DNA of 64,000 nt from Aeromonas veronii (GTDB lineage: Bacteria > Pseudomonadota > Gammaproteobacteria > Enterobacterales > Aeromonadaceae): assembly GCF_040215105.1 (NCBI RefSeq), contig NZ_CP157875.1, forward strand, positions 1,355,501 to 1,419,500, given 5' to 3'. Shown piece after piece: positions 42,237 through 50,487 of this stretch. Position numbers and translations under genes: made by a program. The notes beneath the pieces are model-generated. The model was given only the letters and a program-made list of their open reading frames with translations, was not told the DNA's origin and searched no databases. Numbering within the stretch: position 1 is the first letter of the stretch; each line of letters starts with the position of its first letter.

Positions 42237-45200
42237 GTGATCTGGGTAAAACGCATTTTCTTGTGGTTGATGGGCATCATCTTCCTGCTGCTCATCGGCG
42301 TCAGCCTGCTGGGGTTCACCCATCAGGGCAACAAATGGCTGTGGCAACAGGCCAAATCCGCTCTGCCCGCCCTGAAAGGGGAGCTGGTGGCGGGTCAGCT
42401 TGGCTACGGCTGGACCCTGGAAGGGGTCGGTTGGCAGGATGAGCTGGTGGATGTCACCGTCGAGCGAGCCGTGCTGGACTGGGATCTCGGCAAGTTGCTG
42501 CAGGGCAAGCTCTGGATAAAATCCCTGGACGTGACCCATCCCGTGGTGCGGGTCGCGGAATCCGAACCCGCGGTGGAAGAACCGTCAGAGCCCTTCGTCT
42601 GGCATCCCTTGCCCCTGCGCATCCAGTTCGACAGCCTCAAGGTGGCGGACCTGGATCTGGTGGTACCCGGGGTGGCGGTGACCTTGAAGGATCTCGACAT
42701 CGGCGCCACCTTGAACCGGCAGGGGCTCATCGTGCGCGGCCCCGTGTTCGACGGGCTGACCATCACCCTGGCGGACGCCGCGGATGCCAAGGGGGCCAAG
42801 CCTGCCGACGGCAAGGGGCCGGCAAAGGCCAACACTCCCCCCTCCGGCGCTGTCGCCACCCAGTCCGCCAAGGATGAGGCTCGTGTCGTGGTCAGCCTGC
42901 CCGCCGAGCAGAAGAGCAAGCCGACAGGCAACACCAGGAAGAGCACGGCCGACAAGGTGGCGCCCGGCAAGCCGGAGCCCATCGTGCTGCCCGCCATTCG
43001 TCTGCCATTCCCCATCGAGCTGCAAGGGCTGAACGCCACCCGGGTGCGTTACCAGCAGGGTGAGCTCATCGAGGGGCTCGACAGTCTGCTGCTGACCGTC
43101 TCGGCCAAGGAGGAGCGCATCGATGTTCGCGAACTCTCCCTGCGCCACGACATGGCGGATCTCTCCCTGCACGGTCATGTGCGCCTGGTGGATGACTATC
43201 CCCTCGACCTGACTCTGGATGCCAAGGCCCGCAAGGGGCTCAAACAGTGGGAGCTCGACAGCGAGCAGGCCAGTCTCAAGCTGGACGGTTCAGTGGGCAA
43301 GCTGGCGCTGGCGCTGCAAGCCAAGGGACCGGTCGCCGCCAACCTCAAGGGTACCCTGGCGGCCCTGGATCCCGACTTGCCGTTCGATCTGGCGCTGGAC
43401 TGGAAGCGCCTGGGCTGGCCGCTGCACAAGCCGGCAAAAGAGGAGCCGAGCTATCAGCTGGACAAGGGCCGCCTGAGTGCCAAGGGCAAGCTCTCCGGCT
43501 ATCAGTTTGCCTTGAACACGGGGGGCAGGGGGACGGACGTGCCTCCCTTCAAATTGGCGATCGATGGCAAGGGGGATCTGACCCAGCTTGGCCGCATCGA
43601 GCTGCTGCTCAATGCCCTGAGTGGTGAACTCAAGCTCGATGGCAAGCTGGCCTGGAGCAAGGGCGTCCAGTGGCAGGGCACAACAGAATTCAAGGGGATC
43701 AACCCGGCCGAGCTGGTGCCCGAGATCAAGGGCAAGCTGGCGGGCAAGATTGCCAGCCGTTTCGAGATGACAGAGGCAGGGCACTGGCAGCTGGCGCTGC
43801 CTGAACTCAACATCGAAGGCAAGCTGAATCAGTATCCGTTGGCCCTGAAGGGGAACCTCAGCGGCAACGACAAGATGGAGTGGACCATCCCCTCTCTGGC
43901 GCTGCAAAGCGGCCCGAACCGGCTGCAGGCCAAGGGGGCGCTGACCCAGCAGGCCTGGAAGCTGGATGCGGATCTCGATGCCCCCCAGCTGGGCGGCCTC
44001 TATCCCGCCCTCAAGGGGGACATCAAGGGTCAGGTGCGCGTCACCGGCAACCAGCAGGCCCCCAGGGTGAATGCGGATCTGGCTGCTGGCCGCCTCGCCT
44101 ATGACGGCATGGTGCTCAAGGGGATCGCCATCAAGGGCAATGTGCTGGCGTCCGACAAGCCGGCCGGCGAGTTGTCGCTGACGGTGGCAAGCCTGGCGCA
44201 GGGGGCGAACAAGCTCTCCGATCTCGCCCTCAACGCCAGCGGCGATCTCAATCGCCATGGGCTGACGCTGACCGTGAAGGGGGAGCCGGTGGCGGCGGAT
44301 CTCAGCATCAACGGCAGCCTGCGCGGGGATCACTGGCGTGGCGCCCTGTCCGAATTGAAGTTGAAGACGCCGCTCAAACGCTGGGCCCTGACGGCCCCTT
44401 GGGCGCTGGATGTGGACTTGCCCAAGCAGCAACTGACCATGGGGGATCTCTGTCTCGCCTCGCAGGGCGCCAGCCTCTGCGTCAAGGGCAGCCGCCTCTC
44501 GGCAGCCCAGGGCAGCCTGGAGTTTGCCCTGAGCCAGTTCGATCTCAAGCGCCTGCGCCCCTGGATGCCGGACAATTTCCGCTGGCAGGCGGTACTGTCG
44601 GCCGATGGCCGGGCCAGCTGGCGTGGTTCTCAGCCGACCCTGCACGCCACCGTGCGCACCACCCCGGGCACCCTGGTGGCCGATGAGTTGAAGACCGACT
44701 ACCAGCGTCTGGAGCTCGGGGTCGACTTCGAGCGTCAGCAGGCCGCCATTCGTCTCGATTTCGCCTCTCAGAAGATAGGGAACATCGACACGGATCTGCT
44801 CATCCGGGAACCCGCCGGACGAGGCCAGCTGTCGGGTCAGCTCAAGTTCGACGATCTTAAGCTCACCGCCTTTGCCCCCCTCATTCCCGAGGTGCGTTCC
44901 CTGCAGGGGATCATCTCCGCCAATGCCCGCTTCGATGGCACCTTGGCGGCGCCTCTGCTGTATGGGGAGCTCGCCCTCAGGGATGGGGAGGTGCAGACCC
45001 ACTCCGACATGGTGACCCTCTCCAAGCTGGTGACGCGCCTCAAGATAGATGGCAACCGGGCAGAGCTTGATGGCTCCATGCTGGTGGGCAAGGGGCCGCT
45101 GGCACTGGGGGGCTGGATGAGCTGGGCCAAGCAGCCTCTCACCGGCAGCCTTACCATTCAGGGCAAGGATCTGGAGGCCCAGTATCCCGGCATGGGACGG

Positions 45201-46088
45201 GTGCGGGTGACGCCGGACATCGCCATTTCCCTCGGGGAAGAGACCAAGGTCAGTGGCAAGGTGGATATCCCCTGGTCACGGATCCTGGTCAAGAGTCTGC
45301 CCGATAGCGCCGTGGCGGTGTCGGATGATGTGACTGTGATCTATGACGACATCCCTCCCGTACCCAAGGCCGAACCCCTGCCGATGGAGATCAACCTCGC
45401 CATCCGGATGGGGGATGACGTGCGCCTTGAGGCCATGGGGCTCAAGACCAAGGTGGCCGGCGGGCTCAACATCCGCCAGGATCCCGCCAAACCCCTGTCG
45501 GGCAACGGTCAGCTGGAGTTGAAGGATGGGCGCTTCAAGGCCTATGGCCAGAACCTCATCATCAAGGAGGGGCGGATCATCTTCTCCGGCCCCATCGATC
45601 AGCCTTACCTCAATATCGAGACCTATCGGGATCCCGATACCATGGAGGACAACGTGACCGTCGGGGTGCGGGTGACGGGGCCGGCCACCAAGCCGAAGAT
45701 CTCCGTCTACTCCGAGCCCCAGATGGCGCAGTCCGAACAGCTCTCCTATCTGCTCCGAGGCAAGGGGTTGCAGACCGGGGGTGAGGATGGCGGTTTCAAC
45801 GGCCTGCTGGTGGCGGGAGCGGTCAGCCAGGCCAACGGGGTGGTCTCCGGGCTTGGCGAGTCCCTTGGCATGAGCGATATGGCCCTGGACACCGCCGGCA
45901 GCGGAGACGATACCCAGGTTACCCTGTCGGCCTATCTGCTGCCCGGCCTGCAGTTCCAGTACGGGGTCGGGGTGTTCAGCCCCATCGCCGAGTTCAAGCT
46001 GCGCTACGAGGTGATGCCGAGGCTCTATCTGCAGGCCATGAGCGGAGTGGCCCAGGCGGTGGACATCTTCTATCGCTTCACCCTGTAA
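42237..46088 (+). CDS. tamB: TamB, inner-membrane-anchored translocation and assembly subunit
   Basis: TamB spans the periplasm as a long beta-taco groove and docks with TamA at its C-terminal DUF490 domain. With the GTG at 42237 the product is 1283 residues and starts VIWVKRIFLWLMGIIFLL, an N-terminal anchor as expected; the ATG at 42198 would put a poorly hydrophobic Ala-rich segment before it. The body is repetitive beta sequence, with an Ala/Lys-rich insertion around residues 175-260, and the C-terminal DUF490 segment (LSYLLRGKGLQTGGEDGG, LQFQYGVGVFSPIAEFKLRYEV). E. coli TamB is 1259 residues. Confidence 0.93.
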   Translation: MIWVKRIFLWLMGIIFLLLIGVSLLGFTHQGNKWLWQQAKSALPALKGELVAGQLGYGWTLEGVGWQDELVDVTVERAVLDWDLGKLLQGKLWIKSLDVTHPVVRVAESEPAVEEPSEPFVWHPLPLRIQFDSLKVADLDLVVPGVAVTLKDLDIGATLNRQGLIVRGPVFDGLTITLADAADAKGAKPADGKGPAKANTPPSGAVATQSAKDEARVVVSLPAEQKSKPTGNTRKSTADKVAPGKPEPIVLPAIRLPFPIELQGLNATRVRYQQGELIEGLDSLLLTVSAKEERIDVRELSLRHDMADLSLHGHVRLVDDYPLDLTLDAKARKGLKQWELDSEQASLKLDGSVGKLALALQAKGPVAANLKGTLAALDPDLPFDLALDWKRLGWPLHKPAKEEPSYQLDKGRLSAKGKLSGYQFALNTGGRGTDVPPFKLAIDGKGDLTQLGRIELLLNALSGELKLDGKLAWSKGVQWQGTTEFKGINPAELVPEIKGKLAGKIASRFEMTEAGHWQLALPELNIEGKLNQYPLALKGNLSGNDKMEWTIPSLALQSGPNRLQAKGALTQQAWKLDADLDAPQLGGLYPALKGDIKGQVRVTGNQQAPRVNADLAAGRLAYDGMVLKGIAIKGNVLASDKPAGELSLTVASLAQGANKLSDLALNASGDLNRHGLTLTVKGEPVAADLSINGSLRGDHWRGALSELKLKTPLKRWALTAPWALDVDLPKQQLTMGDLCLASQGASLCVKGSRLSAAQGSLEFALSQFDLKRLRPWMPDNFRWQAVLSADGRASWRGSQPTLHATVRTTPGTLVADELKTDYQRLELGVDFERQQAAIRLDFASQKIGNIDTDLLIREPAGRGQLSGQLKFDDLKLTAFAPLIPEVRSLQGIISANARFDGTLAAPLLYGELALRDGEVQTHSDMVTLSKLVTRLKIDGNRAELDGSMLVGKGPLALGGWMSWAKQPLTGSLTIQGKDLEAQYPGMGRVRVTPDIAISLGEETKVSGKVDIPWSRILVKSLPDSAVAVSDDVTVIYDDIPPVPKAEPLPMEINLAIRMGDDVRLEAMGLKTKVAGGLNIRQDPAKPLSGNGQLELKDGRFKAYGQNLIIKEGRIIFSGPIDQPYLNIETYRDPDTMEDNVTVGVRVTGPATKPKISVYSEPQMAQSEQLSYLLRGKGLQTGGEDGGFNGLLVAGAVSQANGVVSGLGESLGMSDMALDTAGSGDDTQVTLSAYLLPGLQFQYGVGVFSPIAEFKLRYEVMPRLYLQAMSGVAQAVDIFYRFTL

Positions 46089-46106
46089 GGGGCGGCATGA
46101 CTTGGG

Positions 46107-46135
46107 AACGGGAGGCGCTGGCCTCCCGTTCTTAT
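46107..46135 (+). terminator. Terminator of tamB
   Basis: A 10-bp stem AACGGGAGGC/GCCTCCCGTT with loop GCTG, then CTTATTT. Confidence 0.85.
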
Positions 46136-46169
46136 TTGGGGTGGCCGGTGGTGGCAGGATCTGGGGGGC

Positions 46170-46201
46170 AAAAAAGCGAAAACCCGGCGCAAGGCCGGGT
46201 T
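46170..46201 (-). terminator. Terminator of the tRNA-Tyr operon
   Basis: Stem AACCCGGC/GCCGGGTT with loop CTTGC, followed on the minus strand by TTCGCTTTTTT. It starts 11 bases after the CCA end of the second tRNA gene. Confidence 0.88.
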
Positions 46202-46211
46202 GTCTGAAGAG

Positions 46212-46296
46212 TGGTGGAGGGAGAAGGATTCGAACCTTCGAAGGCAGAGCCGTCAGATTTACAGTCTGATCCCTTTGGCCGCTCGGGAACCCCTCC
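46212..46296 (-). tRNA. tyrT: tRNA-Tyr (anticodon GTA), copy 2
   Basis: The 85-base gene has the long variable arm of tRNA-Tyr, anticodon loop CTGTAAA with anticodon GTA, T-loop GTTCGAATC, and an encoded CCA at its 3' end (46212-46214). The acceptor stem pairs GGAGGGG with the 3' segment. It is identical to the copy 50 bases upstream in the transcript. Confidence 0.97.
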
Positions 46297-46346
46297 ACAG
46301 GGCCTTGCTGGTTTTGATGCATCCCTTGCGAGACACGGCACTTGAA

Positions 46347-46431
46347 TGGTGGAGGGAGAAGGATTCGAACCTTCGAAGGCAGAGCCGTCAGATTTACAGT
46401 CTGATCCCTTTGGCCGCTCGGGAACCCCTCC
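46347..46431 (-). tRNA. tyrT: tRNA-Tyr (anticodon GTA), copy 1
   Basis: Identical in sequence to the gene at 46212-46296. Both are read from one promoter upstream (46447-46474) and end at the terminator after the second copy. Tandem identical tRNA-Tyr genes are also known from the E. coli tyrTV locus. Confidence 0.97.
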
Positions 46432-46446
46432 CCAAGTGCGAGGCGC

Positions 46447-46474
46447 ATACTAACAGATCCCTCACCGTTGTGAA
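46447..46474 (-). promoter_or_regulatory. tRNA-Tyr operon promoter
   Basis: On the minus strand, TTCACA (46474-46469) and TAGTAT (46452-46447) are spaced by 16 bases and followed by a GC-rich discriminator GCGCCTCGC, the pattern of stringently controlled stable-RNA promoters. Confidence 0.75.
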
Positions 46475-46557
46475 CCCCTTGCCCAGGATTTTTAATGCTT
46501 AAAGGATCGGGTTGACGGCCGATAAGCAATGAAACCCCTATTTATAAGATTTATCTC

Positions 46558-47082
46558 ATGCTACCCAACGCCATTCGCGATCGCCTGCTCGTCGATGAAG
46601 CCCAGCTGGGTCAGCGCTTAAACCAGGATCTGCGCCAGGGGGACAGGGCCGACTTCCGGCTACACCTGGCACTGCTGACCGATGCCGTCGACGAGCAGCC
46701 CTGGTTCGAGGGGCGCTCTCCTGCGACCACTGAGACCTGTGAATGGCGCCAGCACTTCGGCCTGCCGGCGCAGACGGCCTTGCAGGGGAGTGTGGAGGAG
46801 GGGGATGCCAGCGGCATCAACGAGCGCCTGCAGCAGGGGGGCTGCGCGCTAGATCTGCAGCTCTGGCTGGCACTGCGCTCCCCTCCCATAGTGGCGAAGA
46901 CGCCGGCGCTGACTTCCGCCGTCTACGACAATCTGTCAGCGCTCGGGCGCGAACGCTGGCAAGCGAGACAGGTGTCTGATGCCGTGGTGTCTGCACCCAG
47001 AGGAGAAGATCCCCTGTTGATGCTGCCCCTGCTCGATAGATTGAAGGGCGGGGTGGAGGCTGGCCTGCACTGGCTGAGCTGA
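46558..47082 (+). CDS. Hypothetical protein, 174 residues
   Basis: I do not recognise this protein. It is acidic to neutral, soluble (no signal peptide or membrane helix), starts LPNAIRDRLLVDEAQLGQRL and is rich in Gln and Leu. The third-position GC pattern matches the neighbours, so it is likely a real gene. There is no ribosome binding site before the ATG (TTATAAGATTTATCTC), and a leaderless or weakly translated message is possible. It faces raiA and ends 23 bases before the raiA terminator hairpin. Confidence 0.65.
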   Translation: MLPNAIRDRLLVDEAQLGQRLNQDLRQGDRADFRLHLALLTDAVDEQPWFEGRSPATTETCEWRQHFGLPAQTALQGSVEEGDASGINERLQQGGCALDLQLWLALRSPPIVAKTPALTSAVYDNLSALGRERWQARQVSDAVVSAPRGEDPLLMLPLLDRLKGGVEAGLHWLS

Positions 47083-47101
47083 TGGCGGAAAGAGAGGCAG
47101 C

Positions 47102-47122
47102 AAAAAGGCGGGTTACCCCGCC
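47102..47122 (-). terminator. Terminator between raiA and the hypothetical gene
   Basis: Stem GGCGGG/CCCGCC with loop TTAC; on the minus strand it is followed by TTTTT, so it ends raiA. An outer AGAGAGGC/GCCTCTCT pair (47091-47098 with 47120-47127) can compete. Confidence 0.85.
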
Positions 47123-47158
47123 TCTCTCGTCAATGATGTGATCTGTACCGGACTAGGC

Positions 47159-47497
47159 TCAGACATCGGCCTCGTCGGGTTCCAGTTGTGGTGCTTCCTT
47201 GGTCGAAGCACGGCGCGCGATGGGCTTCTCTGTGTGACGATTGAGCTGGCGTTCTAGCTTCTGACCCAGTTCGGTGACGGCGGCGTAGAGATCCTCGTGT
47301 TCTGCCTGTGCAAACAGCTTGCCGTTGGGAACACCGGCCTTGGCTTCGACGATATACATCAAACGCTCTTTCGAGATGATCACATGCGGTGTGATAAGAG
47401 GCACCTGAAGACGTTCGAGCTTTTCAAACCGGGATTCGATGCGCTCGCGGATAGCCGGGGTAATCTCAATGATTTTACTGGTAATTTCAATTTTCAT
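47159..47497 (-). CDS. raiA: Ribosome-associated inhibitor RaiA (HPF family)
   Basis: RaiA binds the 30S decoding region in stationary phase or cold, blocks translation and protects ribosomes. The 112-residue protein has the HPF/RaiA fold: MKIEITSKIIEITPAIRERIESRFEKLERLQV, ISKERLMYIVEAKAGVPNGKLFAQAEHEDLYAAV, then a charged tail. The tail beyond about residue 92 places it nearer RaiA (113 in E. coli) than short HPF (95). Its upstream region carries a CRP site at the class II position. Confidence 0.95.
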   Translation of the reverse strand: MKIEITSKIIEITPAIRERIESRFEKLERLQVPLITPHVIISKERLMYIVEAKAGVPNGKLFAQAEHEDLYAAVTELGQKLERQLNRHTEKPIARRASTKEAPQLEPDEADV

Positions 47498-47530
47498 ATT
47501 GGCCCCCTTCGGGTCGTCTTGCTTGTGTCT

Positions 47531-47580
47531 TCACCTCCAGATTACCCATGTAGCGGGATGAAAGTGTGATCTGGATCACG
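47531..47580 (-). promoter_or_regulatory. CRP-dependent promoter of raiA
   Basis: A near-perfect CRP dyad TGTGA-TCTGGA-TCACG lies at 47565-47580. On the minus strand TAATCT (47544-47539) is a fair -10 box, which puts the start at 47531-47532, close to 41 bases from the CRP centre: the class II arrangement, where CRP replaces the -35 box. cAMP-CRP control of raiA fits its role in nutrient limitation. Confidence 0.7.
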
Positions 47581-47885
47581 AAATTTCCTCTCAATTATTT
47601 AGCGAATTATAAATTGTGACCTTTTCCGGTTTCGTGCCAAAAACCGCTTGAGCTCAGCGAAACCGGCAGGCAGTATGGCGGAAGTAGAATCGTTTCTGTC
47701 CCCCCTTGGCAGCGCCTCGTGCCGACCTGATGTCTGGTCTCTGCCCCCTGGTTTCGGATTTAATTGCCCATATCTCTCCCACCCCATCGCAGACGGCATG
47801 CCGTGTGCCGGTGAAGATATGCGTTGATAGTTATCGGCTCGCAGATGTGCGGGTCGGTAACGTGGTTGTCGTGTTGGAGTCGTCA
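47581..47885. other. Upstream region of the GGDEF-EAL gene
   Basis: No gene was recognised. An AT-rich stretch (47588-47620) may contain a promoter. The in-frame ATG at 47706 would add 60 residues that do not look like a domain or signal peptide, and the ATG at 47886 has GGAG six bases upstream, so the stretch is taken as leader. Confidence 0.5.
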
Positions 47886-50387
47886 ATGAAGCAGCAAGCC
47901 ACTCAGCTGATGTGGTTTTATGATCGGCCACTCGGGAAATGGAGTTTGTCCGATCATCTCACCTGCCAGTCCTGGCAGGGAGAGGGGGCCCACCCTTGGG
48001 CCGCAAGGCTGGCACAGGAAGATGAAGCCGGTTTCGCCGAGTTTCTCTCCCGGCTCCATGACTCGGATCAGCCCGGCCAGTTCATCGGACATCTGCAGGG
48101 TGAAGACGGCGTCATGCATCACATGCTCTGGTGCGGCCAGTATGTGCCCGCCCAGGGTCTCTGCTGTGGCTGGGTGGCGCCTCTGGACATGACGTCCCGC
48201 CTCCAGGGCACCAGCGATCCGCTGGGCACTGTCTCCCCGCGACTTCCCCTGCTGCAAGAACCCTTGCTGGCCCAGCTGGCGCAGGCGCTCTCCGCCAAGA
48301 CGGGGCTCGACTTCTGCCATACCCTGGTCAACGAGCTCGCCCATATCCTGGGTGCCAGCGCGGTCTGGCTGACGGAGTGCCTCGCACGGGATCGGCTCAG
48401 GGTGTTGGCGAGCCACGGCATCGAACTCAAGGAGTACTCCCCGGCGCAGATGCCCTGCCAGCGCCTCTATGAGCAGCATGCCGCCGGCATGGCGCCGGTG
48501 AGCGGGCGACTGCTGGAGGAGGCGGGATCCCTGCCGGGCCAATACTACTATGCCCAGCCGCTGCGGGATCGCGGCGGCCAGCTGCTGGGTCATCTGGCCC
48601 TGCTGTTCCCCGGCGAGATCCAGACCGCCGATCTGGACGCCGTGCTGACCCTCTTCTCGGCTCGCATGGCTGCCGAGTTGGAACGCCTGCACAGCGATGC
48701 CCAGCTGCGACTCTCTGCGGTTGCCTTCGAGACCCACGAAGGGATCATCATCACTGACCCTGCGTTCAAGATCCTGCGGGTCAATCATGCCTTCGGCCAG
48801 ATCACCGGTTTTGACAACCAGGGCGTGATAGGCCTGCATCTGGGGGACGATCTCTGGTCCGGTCTGGGGGGGCTGGGTTACGAGCTCAGCGACCTCACGC
48901 GCTGGCAGGGGGAAACCCAGCGCCAGCACGCCGATGGCCGCGCCTATCCCCAGTGGGAAATCGTCACGCCGGTGCAGGACGACAAGGGGGAGATCAGCCA
49001 CTACGTCATCTTCTTCGAGGACATTTCCGAGCGCAAGGCGGCGGAGCGCCGCATCCAGGATCTCGCCTATTACGACGAGCTGACCGGCCTGCCCAATCGC
49101 CGTCAGCTCCATGAAACCCTGGCCCAGGCCTTCATCGAGGCGAGCCGCGAGCATCTGGTCGGGGCCCTGCTGTTCATCGATCTCGATCACTTCAAGACCA
49201 TCAACGACTCCCTTGGCCACGCCACCGGTGATTGGTTGCTCAAGGAGGTGGCGAGCCGCCTCAAGCGACTGGTTCGGCAGGGGGATTGCCTTGCCCGACT
49301 CGGGGGGGATGAGTTCGTCTTGCTGCTGCCGTCGCTCTCGGCCAGCCCGCCCCAGGCGGAGATGCAGGCCGACATGATTGCCGAGCGCCTGATCGGGGAG
49401 ATTGCCGCTCCCTACAGCCATGGGAGTCAGGTGCTGCATATCGGGGCCAGCGTCGGCATCACCCTCTTCCCCGGTCGGGAGCAGGAGGCGGGGGACTTGC
49501 TCAAGCAGGCGGATACCGCCATGTATCAGGCGAAATCCGCGGGACGCAAGACCCGGCGCTTCTTCGATGCCTCCATGCAGTTACAGGCCGATCGGCGCCT
49601 GCTCATTCACAACGAGCTGCGCAGTGCCCTCAACAACCAGGAATTGACGCTTCACTATCAGCCCCAGCACATGGTGGAGGGCGGGGAGTTCATCGGGGTG
49701 GAGGCGCTGATCCGCTGGCAGCCTCCCGGCCGCGCCCTGGTGTCCCCCGGTGAATTCATCCCCATCGCCGAGGAGACGGATCTCATCGTCGACATCGGCA
49801 ACTGGGTATTGCACGAAGCCTGCACCCAGTACGTCTCCTGGGAGGAAAATGGCATTCACGTGCCCCAGCTGTCGGTCAATGTCAGTGCCAAGCAGTTCCA
49901 TGCCCACGACTTCGTCGATCGCATTCACGACGTCCTGGCCGCGACCGGCATGGATCCTGGCTGTCTGAATCTGGAGATCACCGAATCCGTGGTGCTCGGC
50001 CACGCAGAAGACACCATCAGCAAGATGGCCGAGCTCAAGACACTCGGCATCAGCTTCGCCATCGATGACTTTGGTGCCGGTTACTCCTCCTTGAGCTACC
50101 TCAAGCGGTTGCCGGCGGATGAGCTCAAGATAGATCGCTCCTTCATCCAGGACATTCCCAGGGATGGCGACAACATGGCCATCGTCGAGGCGGTGATCGC
50201 CATGGCGCGTCACATGGGCTTCAACGTGACGGCGGAGGGGGTGGAGTCGCGCCAGCAGCTGGAATTCCTGCAGGCGCAGGGCTGTCATTTCTTCCAGGGA
50301 TACCTCGCCTCCAAGCCGCTGCCCGTGCCCTATCTGGAGCGTTATATCGAGCGTCTGCCGCGGCGAACGGCCTCCCTCTGCGGATAA
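47886..50387 (+). CDS. GAF-PAS-GGDEF-EAL protein (diguanylate cyclase/phosphodiesterase)
   Basis: With the ATG at 47886 the protein has 833 residues and no membrane helix. A GAF-like domain (about 140-265) and a PAS domain (about 275-400, FETHEGIIITDPAFKIL) precede GGDEF and EAL domains. The cyclase motif GGDEF is intact (473-477) with an inhibitory site RQGD five residues before it; the EAL motif is intact (606-608, GVEALIRW) with downstream NVSAKQF and DDFGAGYSSL, so both activities are possible. A cytoplasmic sensor of unknown signal controlling cyclic-di-GMP. It is a single-gene unit. Confidence 0.93.
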   Translation: MKQQATQLMWFYDRPLGKWSLSDHLTCQSWQGEGAHPWAARLAQEDEAGFAEFLSRLHDSDQPGQFIGHLQGEDGVMHHMLWCGQYVPAQGLCCGWVAPLDMTSRLQGTSDPLGTVSPRLPLLQEPLLAQLAQALSAKTGLDFCHTLVNELAHILGASAVWLTECLARDRLRVLASHGIELKEYSPAQMPCQRLYEQHAAGMAPVSGRLLEEAGSLPGQYYYAQPLRDRGGQLLGHLALLFPGEIQTADLDAVLTLFSARMAAELERLHSDAQLRLSAVAFETHEGIIITDPAFKILRVNHAFGQITGFDNQGVIGLHLGDDLWSGLGGLGYELSDLTRWQGETQRQHADGRAYPQWEIVTPVQDDKGEISHYVIFFEDISERKAAERRIQDLAYYDELTGLPNRRQLHETLAQAFIEASREHLVGALLFIDLDHFKTINDSLGHATGDWLLKEVASRLKRLVRQGDCLARLGGDEFVLLLPSLSASPPQAEMQADMIAERLIGEIAAPYSHGSQVLHIGASVGITLFPGREQEAGDLLKQADTAMYQAKSAGRKTRRFFDASMQLQADRRLLIHNELRSALNNQELTLHYQPQHMVEGGEFIGVEALIRWQPPGRALVSPGEFIPIAEETDLIVDIGNWVLHEACTQYVSWEENGIHVPQLSVNVSAKQFHAHDFVDRIHDVLAATGMDPGCLNLEITESVVLGHAEDTISKMAELKTLGISFAIDDFGAGYSSLSYLKRLPADELKIDRSFIQDIPRDGDNMAIVEAVIAMARHMGFNVTAEGVESRQQLEFLQAQGCHFFQGYLASKPLPVPYLERYIERLPRRTASLCG

Positions 50388-50438
50388 AAATAGTGTGGCG
50401 TCGCCCCCCTGATTAGCGGGTAGAATGAGAACCATATC

Positions 50439-50460
50439 ACCACCGCCAGCGGGCGGTGGT
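50439..50460 (+). terminator. GC-rich hairpin between the GGDEF-EAL gene and slt
   Basis: A 9-bp stem ACCACCGCC/GGCGGTGGT with loop AGCG stands 52 bases after the stop codon. It lacks a T-run, so it is a weak terminator or part of the slt leader. Confidence 0.45.
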
Positions 50461-50487
50461 TCTGCCTCTCAAGGGAGTACGCTATTC

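Noticed and set aside
43290-45002. Minus-strand frame of 570 codons opposite tamB
   Set aside because: Reflects the repetitive codon pattern of tamB; no start signal or domain.
46212-46431. Short repeated units suggesting a CRISPR-like array
   Set aside because: The two 85-base units are complete tRNA-Tyr genes with CCA ends.
46200-46502. Plus-strand open frame through the two tRNA-Tyr genes
   Set aside because: The repeated peptide is only the translation of two identical tRNA genes read on the wrong strand.
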